This document shows, in pieces, positions 1-7,550 of a DNA stretch of 64,000 nt. How positions within the stretch are numbered: position 1 is the stretch's first letter; each line of letters starts with the position of its first letter. The position numbers and the translations under genes were made by a program. This DNA comes from Mycobacterium ostraviense (GTDB taxonomy: Bacteria > Actinomycetota > Actinomycetes > Mycobacteriales > Mycobacteriaceae). The notes beneath the pieces are model-generated. The model saw nothing but the letters and a program-made list of their open reading frames with translations. It did no database searches and was not told the origin of the DNA. Where the stretch lies: the NCBI RefSeq assembly GCF_002705925.1, contig NZ_NKRE01000001.1, positions 1,776,482 through 1,840,481 of the forward strand. Direction: 5' to 3'.

Positions 1-1
1 G

Positions 2-136
2 CTGAGCGCAGGATCGCTGGCACGTCCGCCGACCCTTCCCCCGCCCGCTGTCGCAGCCTATCCCGGGCCCACCGGCGAGCGCGCCGACTGGTGGTGGTAC
101 GACCCCTTCCAACCCCAACCACCACCAACCAACTGA
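2..136 (+). CDS. C-terminal tail of an unidentified proline-rich protein (partial)
   Basis: The window opens inside a reading frame that stays open for 44 codons and stops with TGA at 134-136. The tail is rich in Pro and Trp, ending in ADWWWYDPFQPQPPPTN, a composition more like a real protein end than random high-GC sequence. No domain is visible and the start lies outside the window. It could be a chance open frame. No gene is recognisable between this stop and position 334. Confidence 0.35.
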   Translation: MSAGSLARPPTLPPPAVAAYPGPTGERADWWWYDPFQPQPPPTN

Positions 137-334
137 GTTGGCTGCCGGCCCGGTCATTGCAAGTACCGGATCGGAGCTTAAACGGGTTGGCGCATCAAGA
201 AACTCGTTCACACCGCCCGGCGATCAGCACCCGCGGTCACAGCGCGTGCTAATTCGAGCCAAGTCTGCCGAAACGCTGGCCGGCTGACACGAAAATTGGG
301 TGACCACAACGGGTGACCCGGCTGGGTGAGGTCT

Positions 335-500
335 TTAGGCGGATTCGGTGAGTGGTTCCAGCGTGACTCGGTAGCCCAGGGATTCGAGTTGGTGGATCGC
401 CCGGGTTTTGGTGCGGGCGGGCTGGTGGGCGGTGTAGTAGTTGGCGCCGGGGTCACGGTAGAAGTCACCGTTGTGAGGTTCCCCCCAAACCGTAGAGGCA
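335..500 (-). pseudogene. C-terminal remnant of an insertion-sequence transposase
   Basis: On the minus strand the last ~50 codons before the stop at 335 contain YRDPGANYYTAHQ and IHQLESLGYRVTLEP. This style of ending (a D-P/L-G-A-x-Y-Y motif, then a basic helix and Q-L-E-x-L-G-Y-x-V-T) is seen in IS110-like and related actinobacterial transposases. Upstream of about position 500 the frame runs into unrelated sequence, so the N-terminal catalytic part is missing. I cannot assign the IS family firmly. It forms a cluster of mobile-element debris with the neighbouring fragment at 519-683. Confidence 0.5.
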
Positions 501-518
501 TCGACAATGAGGAGCACG

Positions 519-683
519 ATGCCAGAGAAGCGGATGAAGTACGACCGGGAGTTCCGTGAGGGGGCTGTCCGGCTGCTAACCACCCGCCGTACCATCAAAA
601 GCCTGCTGGCCTGGTCGCACTGGCGACGACGACACCAATACCGAGCCCAGCTATCCCACTACCAGCGACAGGAAAACCAATGA
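519..683 (+). pseudogene. Chimeric transposase scar (two IS fragments joined)
   Basis: A 54-codon frame begins at ATG 519 with MPEKRMKYDREFREGAVRLL, the typical first helix of an IS3-type OrfA transposase. It then switches without a stop to TIKSLLAWSHWRRRHQYRA, which resembles the extreme C-terminus of a different transposase group (IS701-like). Neither part could be functional. The in-frame junction is most simply a deletion between two insertion sequences. The fragment ends 22 bp from the PE-cellulase stop codon. Confidence 0.5.
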
Positions 684-704
684 TCACGAACTACGGCTGG
701 AGTA

Positions 705-3227
705 TTAAACGCCGTTGACGAGGGCGGAGAACGAATCCACTCCCGCGCCGACGCTGCCGCTCCAGGGCTCGAAGCCGGCTTGGATACTGGTGAGGTACCA
801 CGAGTCGGTGACTGGCTCCAGGGTTTGGGTGTTGTCGATGAACTCCATCACATCGAAGTTGTTCCAGGAGGTGATCGGTGTGGTCGCGACGTAGGACACC
901 ACATTGTTCTGGCCGTTACTGCCCTTCCACACCTGGAAGTTCTGCCCGTCAATGGTGGCGTTGCCCACCACTGAGCCGACCGGCTGGATGGGGCCCTGAT
1001 GATTGAACCAGATCATCACTTCCTGCTGGTTGACGCCGGTCGTGATGGGCGTGGGATTCAGCCAGATGTCATAGGAAGCGTTATAGATACCGGTGCTGGG
1101 ATAGGTGTAGTTGATGCTGCTGGTCGCAGTCTGGATCTGGCCCAACTGAATCGGCAGGTTGGTGCCGGGAGAACCGGTGCCGTAGTGCCAGCCGTCGTAT
1201 ATCGAGGGGTATCCGAGCGGTGCGCCGTTGGTGGGAGCCGAGCCGTTTTCGGTGGCGATGGAAAACCCGGTGGGGGTGACGTTGATCGACTGTCCGCCCG
1301 GGTTGTTCCATGCATTGTTTTGCACCACATAGGCATTCTGGATCGTCGTCGTACCGTATTGGGACGTGATCAGCGTGCCGCCGGTGCTGCCCCCGGTGCC
1401 GGTGCCGCCGGTCCCCGTGCCACCTGTGCCGGTGCCGCCAGTCCCAGTACCGCCAGTCCCAGTGCCGCCGGTGCCGCCGGTCCCGGTGCCGCCGGTGCCC
1501 GTGCCGCCGGTGCCGGTGACTGGCTGTCCGTTCACCAGCAAATTCGTGGGCGGCGAGTAGGAACCGGTCTGCGCCGCCTGGAACCCGACAGTGACCGAGT
1601 TGCCGGGCGCGATCGTGGCGTCATAGCTCAGCGGGGTCACGGTGTAGTGGGTGCCGGACTGAGCAACCTGTCCGTTCCACAGATTCGTGATGGATTCGTT
1701 TGCGGGCAAGTCGAATTGGAGTTGCCAGTCGGTCACCGGGGCGGTGCCCGTATTGGTGATCGTGTAGTCGGCGACGAAGCCGTTATTCCACTGCGACGTC
1801 GGCGCGTATGTCGCCGTGATCCCGCCGCCGGCGCCGGTTCCGCCGGAACCGGTTCCGCCGGTGCCGGTGCCGCCAGTGCTGCCGGTGCCGGTGCCGCCAG
1901 TGCTGCCGGTACCGGTGCCGCCAGTGCTTCCGGTGCCAGTGCCACCGGTCGTGGTACCACCGGTACCCGTGCCGCCCGTGCTTCCGGTGCCAGTGCCACC
2001 GGTCGTGGTACCACCGGTACCCGTGCCGCCCGTGCTTCCGGTGCCAGTGCCACCGGTCGTGGTACCACCGGTACCCGTGCCGCCCGTGCTTCCGGTGCCA
2101 GTGCCACCGGTCGTGGTACCACCGGTACCCGTGCCGCCGGTACTCGTACCGGTGCCGGTGCCACCGGTGTCACCGCCGACGGGTTGTCCGTTCACCAGCA
2201 AATGTGTCGGCGGCGAGTAGGCGCCGTCTTGCGCGGCTTGGAATCCGACAGTGACCGAACTGCCGGGTTCGATCGTCCCGTTGTAGCTGGCGGGGGTGAC
2301 GGTGTAGTGCGTACCGGACTGGGACACCTGCCCATTCCACAGGTTCGTGACGGATTCGTTTGTCGGCAAGTCGAATTGAAGCTGCCAGTTGGTCAGCGGC
2401 GTCGTACCCGTATTGGTGATCGTGTAATTCGCGGTGAAGCCGCTATTCCACTGCGCCGTCGGAGTGTACGTCGCTGTCACCCCGGTGCCTGCGGTACTGG
2501 CGGCGGTCGTCGCAGTGGACGTCGTCGTCGCGGCCGCAGTCGCCAGGGCGGTGGTTGCACTGACCGTGCTCGTCGGGGCGGCGGTAGTCGGGTTGACCGC
2601 CGCGGTGCCGCTGGTAGGGGTGTCGGTCAGGGCTGGGGCGGCGGCTGCAGCCGTCGTGGTGGTGGTGCCACTACCCGAGGTCGTCGTGTTGGCGGAACTC
2701 GGGCTGGTCGCCGCGGAGCCGGTGCCACCGGTGCCGATCGGCGTGGCGCTCCCGTCGCGACCGTAGCCAGCCGCCGTCCCGCCACCAGTCCCCGATGGGG
2801 GACTGCCGCTGGTGGTGCTTGCCACGGCCGAGCCGCCGTGCCCGCCGGCGCCGGTTGCCACCGACTGACCACCGTTGCCGGCGGTCGGTGCGCCGAGCAT
2901 TCCGAGCAGCCCTTGCAGGACATTGCGTAGCGGCGCGATGTTGGCCGCCTCGGCGCTCAAATACGACCTCGCACTTGCGGTCAAGGCATTGACGAACTGG
3001 TCATGAAACGCTGACGCGTGGGCGCTCAGTGTTTGATATTCCCGGGCATGCGAGCTGAACAGCCCCGCGATGGCCGCCGACACTTCGTCGGCGCCCGCCG
3101 CCAGCAGCCCTGTTGTCGGCCCCGCTGCCGCGGAATTCGCGGCGCTCAGGGTCGAGCCAATGCCGGTGATATCCCTCGCCGCCGCCGTCAGCGCCTCAGG
3201 TACGGCAGTCACATATGACATATTCAT
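705..3227 (-). CDS. PE-family secreted endoglucanase: PE domain, two CBM2 modules, GH12 catalytic domain
   Basis: This is an 840-residue modular protein. Residues 1-100 form a PE domain with the type VII secretion signal YxxxE (YLSAE). A Ser/Thr/Ala-rich linker (about 100-255) leads into two family 2 cellulose-binding modules (about 255-350 and 480-580), each with the W-N-x-G-F and N-T-G-x-x-P pattern. They are separated by Gly-Thr repeats. The C-terminal ~230 residues match glycoside hydrolase family 12: the nucleophile Glu is in QQEVMIWF and the acid/base Glu in GFEPWSG near residue 820. The predicted role is hydrolysis of beta-1,4-glucan outside the cell after ESX export. M. tuberculosis has a GH12 gene (celA2, interrupted) but, to my knowledge, not with this PE-double-CBM layout. 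ATG 3227 or ATG 3221 could be the start; MSYVTAVPEAL from 3221 is the usual PE beginning. Confidence 0.9.
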   Translation of the reverse strand: MNMSYVTAVPEALTAAARDITGIGSTLSAANSAAAGPTTGLLAAGADEVSAAIAGLFSSHAREYQTLSAHASAFHDQFVNALTASARSYLSAEAANIAPLRNVLQGLLGMLGAPTAGNGGQSVATGAGGHGGSAVASTTSGSPPSGTGGGTAAGYGRDGSATPIGTGGTGSAATSPSSANTTTSGSGTTTTTAAAAAPALTDTPTSGTAAVNPTTAAPTSTVSATTALATAAATTTSTATTAASTAGTGVTATYTPTAQWNSGFTANYTITNTGTTPLTNWQLQFDLPTNESVTNLWNGQVSQSGTHYTVTPASYNGTIEPGSSVTVGFQAAQDGAYSPPTHLLVNGQPVGGDTGGTGTGTSTGGTGTGGTTTGGTGTGSTGGTGTGGTTTGGTGTGSTGGTGTGGTTTGGTGTGSTGGTGTGGTTTGGTGTGSTGGTGTGSTGGTGTGSTGGTGTGGTGSGGTGAGGGITATYAPTSQWNNGFVADYTITNTGTAPVTDWQLQFDLPANESITNLWNGQVAQSGTHYTVTPLSYDATIAPGNSVTVGFQAAQTGSYSPPTNLLVNGQPVTGTGGTGTGGTGTGGTGGTGTGGTGTGGTGTGGTGTGGTGTGGSTGGTLITSQYGTTTIQNAYVVQNNAWNNPGGQSINVTPTGFSIATENGSAPTNGAPLGYPSIYDGWHYGTGSPGTNLPIQLGQIQTATSSINYTYPSTGIYNASYDIWLNPTPITTGVNQQEVMIWFNHQGPIQPVGSVVGNATIDGQNFQVWKGSNGQNNVVSYVATTPITSWNNFDVMEFIDNTQTLEPVTDSWYLTSIQAGFEPWSGSVGAGVDSFSALVNGV
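1927..2142. repeat. Four tandem 54-bp repeats in the Gly-Thr linker
   Basis: Copies begin at 1927, 1981, 2035 and 2089, each exactly 54 bp, and are almost identical until the last copy diverges at its end. They encode an 18-residue Gly/Thr/Ser unit between the two CBM2 modules. Shorter Gly-Thr repeats occur between CBM2-2 and the GH12 domain (about 1380-1510). The unit keeps the frame, so copy number can change without breaking the protein. Confidence 0.9.
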
Positions 3228-3230
3228 TCG

Positions 3231-3321
3231 ATCACAACCTTATTACGAACCAATCACTGCCCTATCACGGGCGACCCTAATAAGGTTGATCACGGTTTGA
3301 TCACGGTCTTATCACTGCTTC
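3231..3321. promoter_or_regulatory. Array of seven 11-bp-spaced ATCAC repeats upstream of the PE-cellulase
   Basis: ATCAC-type units begin at 3231, 3242 (degenerate, ATTAC), 3253, 3264, 3289, 3300 and 3311. Spacing is 11 bp within a group of four and a group of three, with 14 bp between the groups. On the gene's strand the unit reads roughly GTGAT. The spacing equals one DNA turn, so all units face the same side of the helix, as in cooperative operator arrays. The array starts 3 bp upstream of ATG 3227 and therefore covers the promoter or 5' leader of the cellulase gene. The binding protein is unknown. Confidence 0.6.
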
Positions 3322-3373
3322 ATTAATTTGCCATGAGATCTTTAAACTTCCAGCCCGTCAAATTCGAGCGGGG

Positions 3374-3814
3374 TCACGACAATTCGTGATGGGGCTCATC
3401 CGCTGGACCGGCCGCCGGACCGGCCGCCAGATCCGCATGGAAAGGCTCCGGCAGTAGTTCGCCGACCCGACGCGGTCCGTCCGGATGGTCGACCAACAGC
3501 TCAGGGCCGCCATGTTCGAGTAACAACTGACGACACCGCCCGCACGGCATCAATGCCGACCCGGCGCCGTCCACACATGCCAATGCGACCAGCCGACCGC
3601 CGCCAGTCGCATGCAAAGCGCACACCACTCCGCATTCGGCGCACAGGCCCAGGCCGTAGGAGACATTCTCCACGTTGCAGCCGGTGACGACGCGGCCGTC
3701 GTCAACCAGCGCGGCCGCACCGACCGGGAACCGTGAATACGGCGCATACGCACCGGCAGAAACCTGAATTGCCTTGTCGCGCAGCATATCCCAATCGATA
3801 TCAGGCATTCGCAA
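3374..3814 (-). CDS. cdd: Cytidine deaminase
   Basis: Hydrolytic deamination of cytidine and deoxycytidine to uridine and deoxyuridine in pyrimidine salvage (cytosolic, zinc enzyme). The protein has 146 residues. The zinc site is visible as CAEC (with the catalytic Glu) and PCGRC, and the substrate-binding stretch GCNVENVSYG is intact. The C-terminus carries an extra Ala/Gly/Pro-rich and His-rich tail of about 20 residues. MPDIDWDML six bases inside is an equally good start. It is divergent from sdhC, as in M. tuberculosis (Rv3315c-Rv3316). Confidence 0.95.
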   Translation of the reverse strand: MRMPDIDWDMLRDKAIQVSAGAYAPYSRFPVGAAALVDDGRVVTGCNVENVSYGLGLCAECGVVCALHATGGGRLVALACVDGAGSALMPCGRCRQLLLEHGGPELLVDHPDGPRRVGELLPEPFHADLAAGPAAGPADEPHHELS

Positions 3815-4004
3815 CCCCGCTCGACGATGGGCCGACCTCGGTAAGCCACCTTAACCCCGACGAGACGAGCCGGGTCGGCGACAAAGGGCCACGCGACACA
3901 TGATTGCGATCGGACTGTCGGTACCGCCCGCGGACCTGGTCAAGTTAAGCTCGATTGCCCGGCTAGAGCTGTTTGATGACGGTTTTGAAGGCGGTGAGGA
4001 CGGT

Positions 4005-4460
4005 CTGAGTACAAAGGCGACAACCGCGGACCCGGCAGTGCCCAAGAAGGAACCCAACCCTGCGTCGGGATCATCACGCAAACGGCGGCCACCGCGCACC
4101 CTGTACCGCGGCGACCCCGGCATGTGGTCGTGGGTGCTGCATCGCATCACCGGCGCGACGATCTTCTTCTTCCTATTCGTCCACGTCTTGGACACCGCGC
4201 TGGTGCGGGTCAGCCCCCAGGCGTACAACTCGGTGATCGACACCTATAAGACGCCGGTCGTCGGCCTGATGGAATTCGGGCTGGTGGTTGCGGTCTCCTA
4301 CCACGCACTCAACGGAATCCGGATCATCTTGATCGACTTCTGGTCGCAGGGGCCGCGTTATCAGCGGCTGATGTTGGGCGTCGTCGGGATCGTATGGTTG
4401 CTGATCCTGGTGCCCGCGGCGGTGGTGCTGGGCATCCACATGTGGGAGCACTTCCGATGA
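4005..4460 (+). CDS. sdhC: Succinate dehydrogenase cytochrome b556 subunit
   Basis: Membrane anchor of complex II, with three hydrophobic segments carrying the haem and quinone site. RTLYRGDPGMWSWVLHRITG and the HALNG motif are typical of mycobacterial SdhC. The start is uncertain. The frame is open from ATG 3900, but the family begins with a short polar N-terminus, so 3900 looks too early. A CTG at 4005, with a GGTGAGGA-type ribosome site at 3993-4000, gives the mycobacterium-like beginning (M)STKATTADPA. A GTG at 4038 and ATG 4107 are alternatives. It is the first gene of sdhCDAB and overlaps sdhD by ATGA. Confidence 0.9.
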   Translation: MSTKATTADPAVPKKEPNPASGSSRKRRPPRTLYRGDPGMWSWVLHRITGATIFFFLFVHVLDTALVRVSPQAYNSVIDTYKTPVVGLMEFGLVVAVSYHALNGIRIILIDFWSQGPRYQRLMLGVVGIVWLLILVPAAVVLGIHMWEHFR

Positions 4461-4936
4461 GCACCCCCGGCGTTCAACTCAACCCTCAAACCGGCAACAG
4501 CCGGCGCGCGCCCGTGCTGCAACGCTCCCATGACCGGCCCGCCAGCCTGGACAATCCGCGGTCGCCGCGCCGCCGCGCCGGTATGCCCAACTTCGAGAAA
4601 TTCGCCTGGCTGTTCATGCGGTTCTCCGGGGTGGTGCTGGTGTTCCTGGCCCTGGGTCACCTGTTCATCGGTCTGATGTGGGACAACGGGGTCTATCGCA
4701 TCGACTTCAACTACGTGGCGCAGCGCTGGAACTCACCGTTCTGGCAAACCTGGGACCTGCTGCTGTTGTGGCTGGCGCAGTTGCACGGCGGCAACGGCCT
4801 GCGCGTCATCATCGACGACTACAGCCGCAAGGATTCCACCCGGTTCTGGCTCAATTCGCTACTGGCGGTGTCGATGACATTCACGCTGGTGCTGGGCAGC
4901 TACGTGTTGCTGACCTTCGACGCGAACATCTCCTGA
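4457..4936 (+). CDS. sdhD: Succinate dehydrogenase hydrophobic membrane anchor subunit
   Basis: Second membrane anchor of complex II, 159 residues with three transmembrane helices (around residues 50-75, 90-115 and 130-155). The polar, Arg-rich N-terminus (QRSHDRPASLDNPRSPRRRA) and the segment WLAQLHGGNGLR match mycobacterial SdhD. The ATG at 4457 overlaps the sdhC stop (ATGA), giving translational coupling. An upstream in-frame ATG at 4394 would lie inside sdhC and is rejected. sdhA follows after 10 bp. Confidence 0.95.
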   Translation: MSTPGVQLNPQTGNSRRAPVLQRSHDRPASLDNPRSPRRRAGMPNFEKFAWLFMRFSGVVLVFLALGHLFIGLMWDNGVYRIDFNYVAQRWNSPFWQTWDLLLLWLAQLHGGNGLRVIIDDYSRKDSTRFWLNSLLAVSMTFTLVLGSYVLLTFDANIS

Positions 4937-4946
4937 AAGGCGAGCG

Positions 4947-6701
4947 GTGATTCACCAACACCGATACGACGTGGTGATCGTCGGCGCCGGCGGTGCCGGC
5001 ATGCGCGCTGCGGTAGAGGCCGGCCCGCGGGTGCGCACCGCCGTGTTGACCAAGCTCTACCCCACCCGCAGCCACACCGGCGCCGCCCAGGGCGGCATGT
5101 GCGCCGCGCTGGCCAACGTCGAAGACGACAACTGGGAATGGCACACCTTCGACACCGTCAAGGGCGGCGACTACCTGGCCGACCAGGACGCCGTGGAGAT
5201 CATGTGCAAGGAAGCCATCGACGCGGTACTGGACCTGGAGAAAATGGGGATGCCATTCAACCGCACCCCCGAAGGCCGCATCGACCAGCGCCGCTTCGGC
5301 GGGCACACCCGCGACCACGGCAAGGCTCCGGTACGCCGGGCGTGCTACGCCGCCGACCGCACCGGCCACATGATCCTGCAGACCCTCTACCAGAACTGTG
5401 TCAAGCACGACGTGGAGTTCTTCAACGAGTTCTACGTACTCGACCTGGCGCTCACCCACACACCCAGCGGTCCGGTGGCCACCGGCGTGGTGGCCTACGA
5501 GCTGGCGACGGGCGACATCCACGTCTTCCACGCCAAGGCCGTCGTGATCGCGACCGGCGGCTCCGGCCGAATGTACAAGACCACCTCCAACGCGCTCACC
5601 CTCACCGGCGACGGCATCGGCATCGTCTTCCGTAAGGGACTTCCGTTGGAGGACATGGAGTTTCACCAGTTTCACCCGACCGGACTGGCCGGCCTGGGCA
5701 TCCTGATCTCCGAGGCGGTGCGCGGCGAGGGCGGCCGGCTGCTCAACGCCGACGGCGAGCGCTTCATGGAGCGCTACGCCCCCACCATCGTGGACCTGGC
5801 TCCCCGCGACATCGTCGCCCGTTCGATGGTGCTGGAAGTCCTGGAAGGCCGCGGTGCGGGGCCCAACAAAGACTACGTCTACATCGACGTGCGCCACCTG
5901 GGTGCGGACGTGCTGGAAGCCAAGCTGCCCGACATCACCGAGTTCGCCCGCACCTACCTGGGCGTGGACCCGGTGCACGAGCTGGTCCCGGTCTACCCCA
6001 CCTGCCACTACGTGATGGGCGGCATCCCCACCACGGTCACCGGGCAGGTGCTGCGGGACAACACCCACACCGTCGCGGGCCTGTACGCGGCCGGCGAGTG
6101 CGCATGCGTGTCGGTGCACGGCGCCAACCGGCTGGGCACCAACTCACTGCTCGACATCAACGTGTTCGGTCGCCGGGCCGGCATCGCCGCGGCCAACTAC
6201 GCGCGCGGTCACGACTTCGTCGAGATGCCACCGAACCCGGATGCCATGGTCGTGGGCTGGGTGAACGACATCCTGTCCGAACACGGCAACGAACGGGTCG
6301 CCGACATCCGCGGCGCGCTGCAGCGCACGATGGACAACAACGCCGCGGTGTTCCGCACCGAGGAAACCCTGAAGCAGGCGCTCACCGACATCCACGCACT
6401 CAAGGAGCGCTACTCCCGAATCAGCGTGCACGACAAGGGAAAACGCTTCAATAGCGACCTGCTGGAAGCCATCGAGCTGGGCTTCTTGCTGGAGCTGGCC
6501 GAAGTTACCGTGGTCGGCGCATTGAATCGCAAGGAGTCCCGCGGCGGGCATGCCCGCGAGGACTACCCCAACCGCGACGACGTCAACTACATGCGCCACA
6601 CCATGGCCTACAAGGACGGCACCGACCTGCTCAGCGACATCCGGCTGGACTTCAAACCCGTCGTGCAGACCCGCTACGAACCCAAGGAACGGAAGTACTG
6701 A
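4947..6701 (+). CDS. sdhA: Succinate dehydrogenase flavoprotein subunit
   Basis: Catalytic subunit of complex II: oxidises succinate to fumarate in the TCA cycle and passes electrons to the SdhB iron-sulfur clusters. It has 584 residues, the usual length. Visible elements are the FAD-binding GAGGAGMRA near residue 13, SHTGAAQGG with the His (about 43) that binds FAD covalently, the active-site segment HQFHPTG, and RxDYPNRDD near the C-terminus. Start GTG 4947 has a GAAAGG ribosome site just upstream. The stop overlaps the sdhB start by one base. Confidence 0.97.
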   Translation: MIHQHRYDVVIVGAGGAGMRAAVEAGPRVRTAVLTKLYPTRSHTGAAQGGMCAALANVEDDNWEWHTFDTVKGGDYLADQDAVEIMCKEAIDAVLDLEKMGMPFNRTPEGRIDQRRFGGHTRDHGKAPVRRACYAADRTGHMILQTLYQNCVKHDVEFFNEFYVLDLALTHTPSGPVATGVVAYELATGDIHVFHAKAVVIATGGSGRMYKTTSNALTLTGDGIGIVFRKGLPLEDMEFHQFHPTGLAGLGILISEAVRGEGGRLLNADGERFMERYAPTIVDLAPRDIVARSMVLEVLEGRGAGPNKDYVYIDVRHLGADVLEAKLPDITEFARTYLGVDPVHELVPVYPTCHYVMGGIPTTVTGQVLRDNTHTVAGLYAAGECACVSVHGANRLGTNSLLDINVFGRRAGIAAANYARGHDFVEMPPNPDAMVVGWVNDILSEHGNERVADIRGALQRTMDNNAAVFRTEETLKQALTDIHALKERYSRISVHDKGKRFNSDLLEAIELGFLLELAEVTVVGALNRKESRGGHAREDYPNRDDVNYMRHTMAYKDGTDLLSDIRLDFKPVVQTRYEPKERKY

Positions 6702-7528
6702 TGGCCGAAGGCGACGCTATGGGATCAGCAAAGGTAGCCGAGACCGAACCGGTGCCGGACCTGCCGGAGAGACCGCTGCCGCCCGTTCCCGAGGGCGCGG
6801 TGATGGTGACCGTCAAGATCGCCCGGTTCAACCCGGATGACCCGGAGCGGTACACCGAAACCGGTGGCTGGCAAAGCTTTCGGGTGCCCTGCCTGCCCAG
6901 CGACCGGCTGATCAACCTGCTCATCTACATCAAGGGTTACCTCGACGGAACGCTGACCTTCCGGCGATCATGCGGGCACGGGGTCTGCGGCTCGGACGCC
7001 ATGCGGATCAACGGCGTCAACCGGCTGGCCTGCAAGGTGCTGATGCGTGACCTACTGCCCAAGAAACCCGGTAAGCAACTGACCATCACGGTCGAACCGA
7101 TACGCGGGCTGCCGGTGGAAAAGGACCTGGTGGTCGACATGGAGCCGTTCTTCGACGCCTACCGCGCGGTCAAACCGTATCTGATCACCAGCGGCAATCC
7201 GCCCACCCGCGAACGCATTCAGAGCCAGACCGACCGCGCCCGCTACGACGACACCACCAAGTGCATCCTGTGCGCGGCCTGCACCACCAGCTGCCCGGTG
7301 TTCTGGAACGAGGGCAGCTACTTCGGCCCGGCGGCAATCGTGAACGCACACCGCTTCATCTTCGACAGCCGCGACGAGGCCGCCGCCGAACGCCTCGACA
7401 TCCTCAACGAGGTCGACGGGGTGTGGCGCTGCCGCACCACGTTCAACTGCACCGACGCCTGCCCGCGCGGTATCGAGGTGACCAAGGCGATCCAGGAGGT
7501 CAAGCGGGCGCTGATGTTCTCGCGCTGA
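6701..7528 (+). CDS. sdhB: Succinate dehydrogenase iron-sulfur subunit
   Basis: Carries the [2Fe-2S], [4Fe-4S] and [3Fe-4S] clusters between SdhA and the quinone site. There are 275 residues. The [2Fe-2S] site is SCGHGVCGSD with a later Cys in RLAC; the Asp in place of the third Cys is also normal in E. coli SdhB. The other clusters are bound by CILCAACTTSCP and CRTTFNCTDACP. The start ATG 6701 overlaps the sdhA stop. An internal ATG six codons in would also serve. The next gene, a MoxR ATPase, begins only 22 bp after the stop, so read-through transcription is likely. Confidence 0.97.
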   Translation: MAEGDAMGSAKVAETEPVPDLPERPLPPVPEGAVMVTVKIARFNPDDPERYTETGGWQSFRVPCLPSDRLINLLIYIKGYLDGTLTFRRSCGHGVCGSDAMRINGVNRLACKVLMRDLLPKKPGKQLTITVEPIRGLPVEKDLVVDMEPFFDAYRAVKPYLITSGNPPTRERIQSQTDRARYDDTTKCILCAACTTSCPVFWNEGSYFGPAAIVNAHRFIFDSRDEAAAERLDILNEVDGVWRCRTTFNCTDACPRGIEVTKAIQEVKRALMFSR

Positions 7529-7550
7529 GCAACCCGAGAAGACAACCAAC

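Noticed and set aside
1927..2142. Regular 54-bp repeats considered as a CRISPR array
   Set aside because: There are no unique spacers and no cas genes; the repeats are continuous coding sequence of a linker.
999..2930. 643-codon open frame on the plus strand opposite the PE-cellulase
   Set aside because: It mirrors the repetitive Gly-Thr coding sequence, has no ribosome site or domain, and the minus-strand PE-CBM2-GH12 protein fully explains the region.
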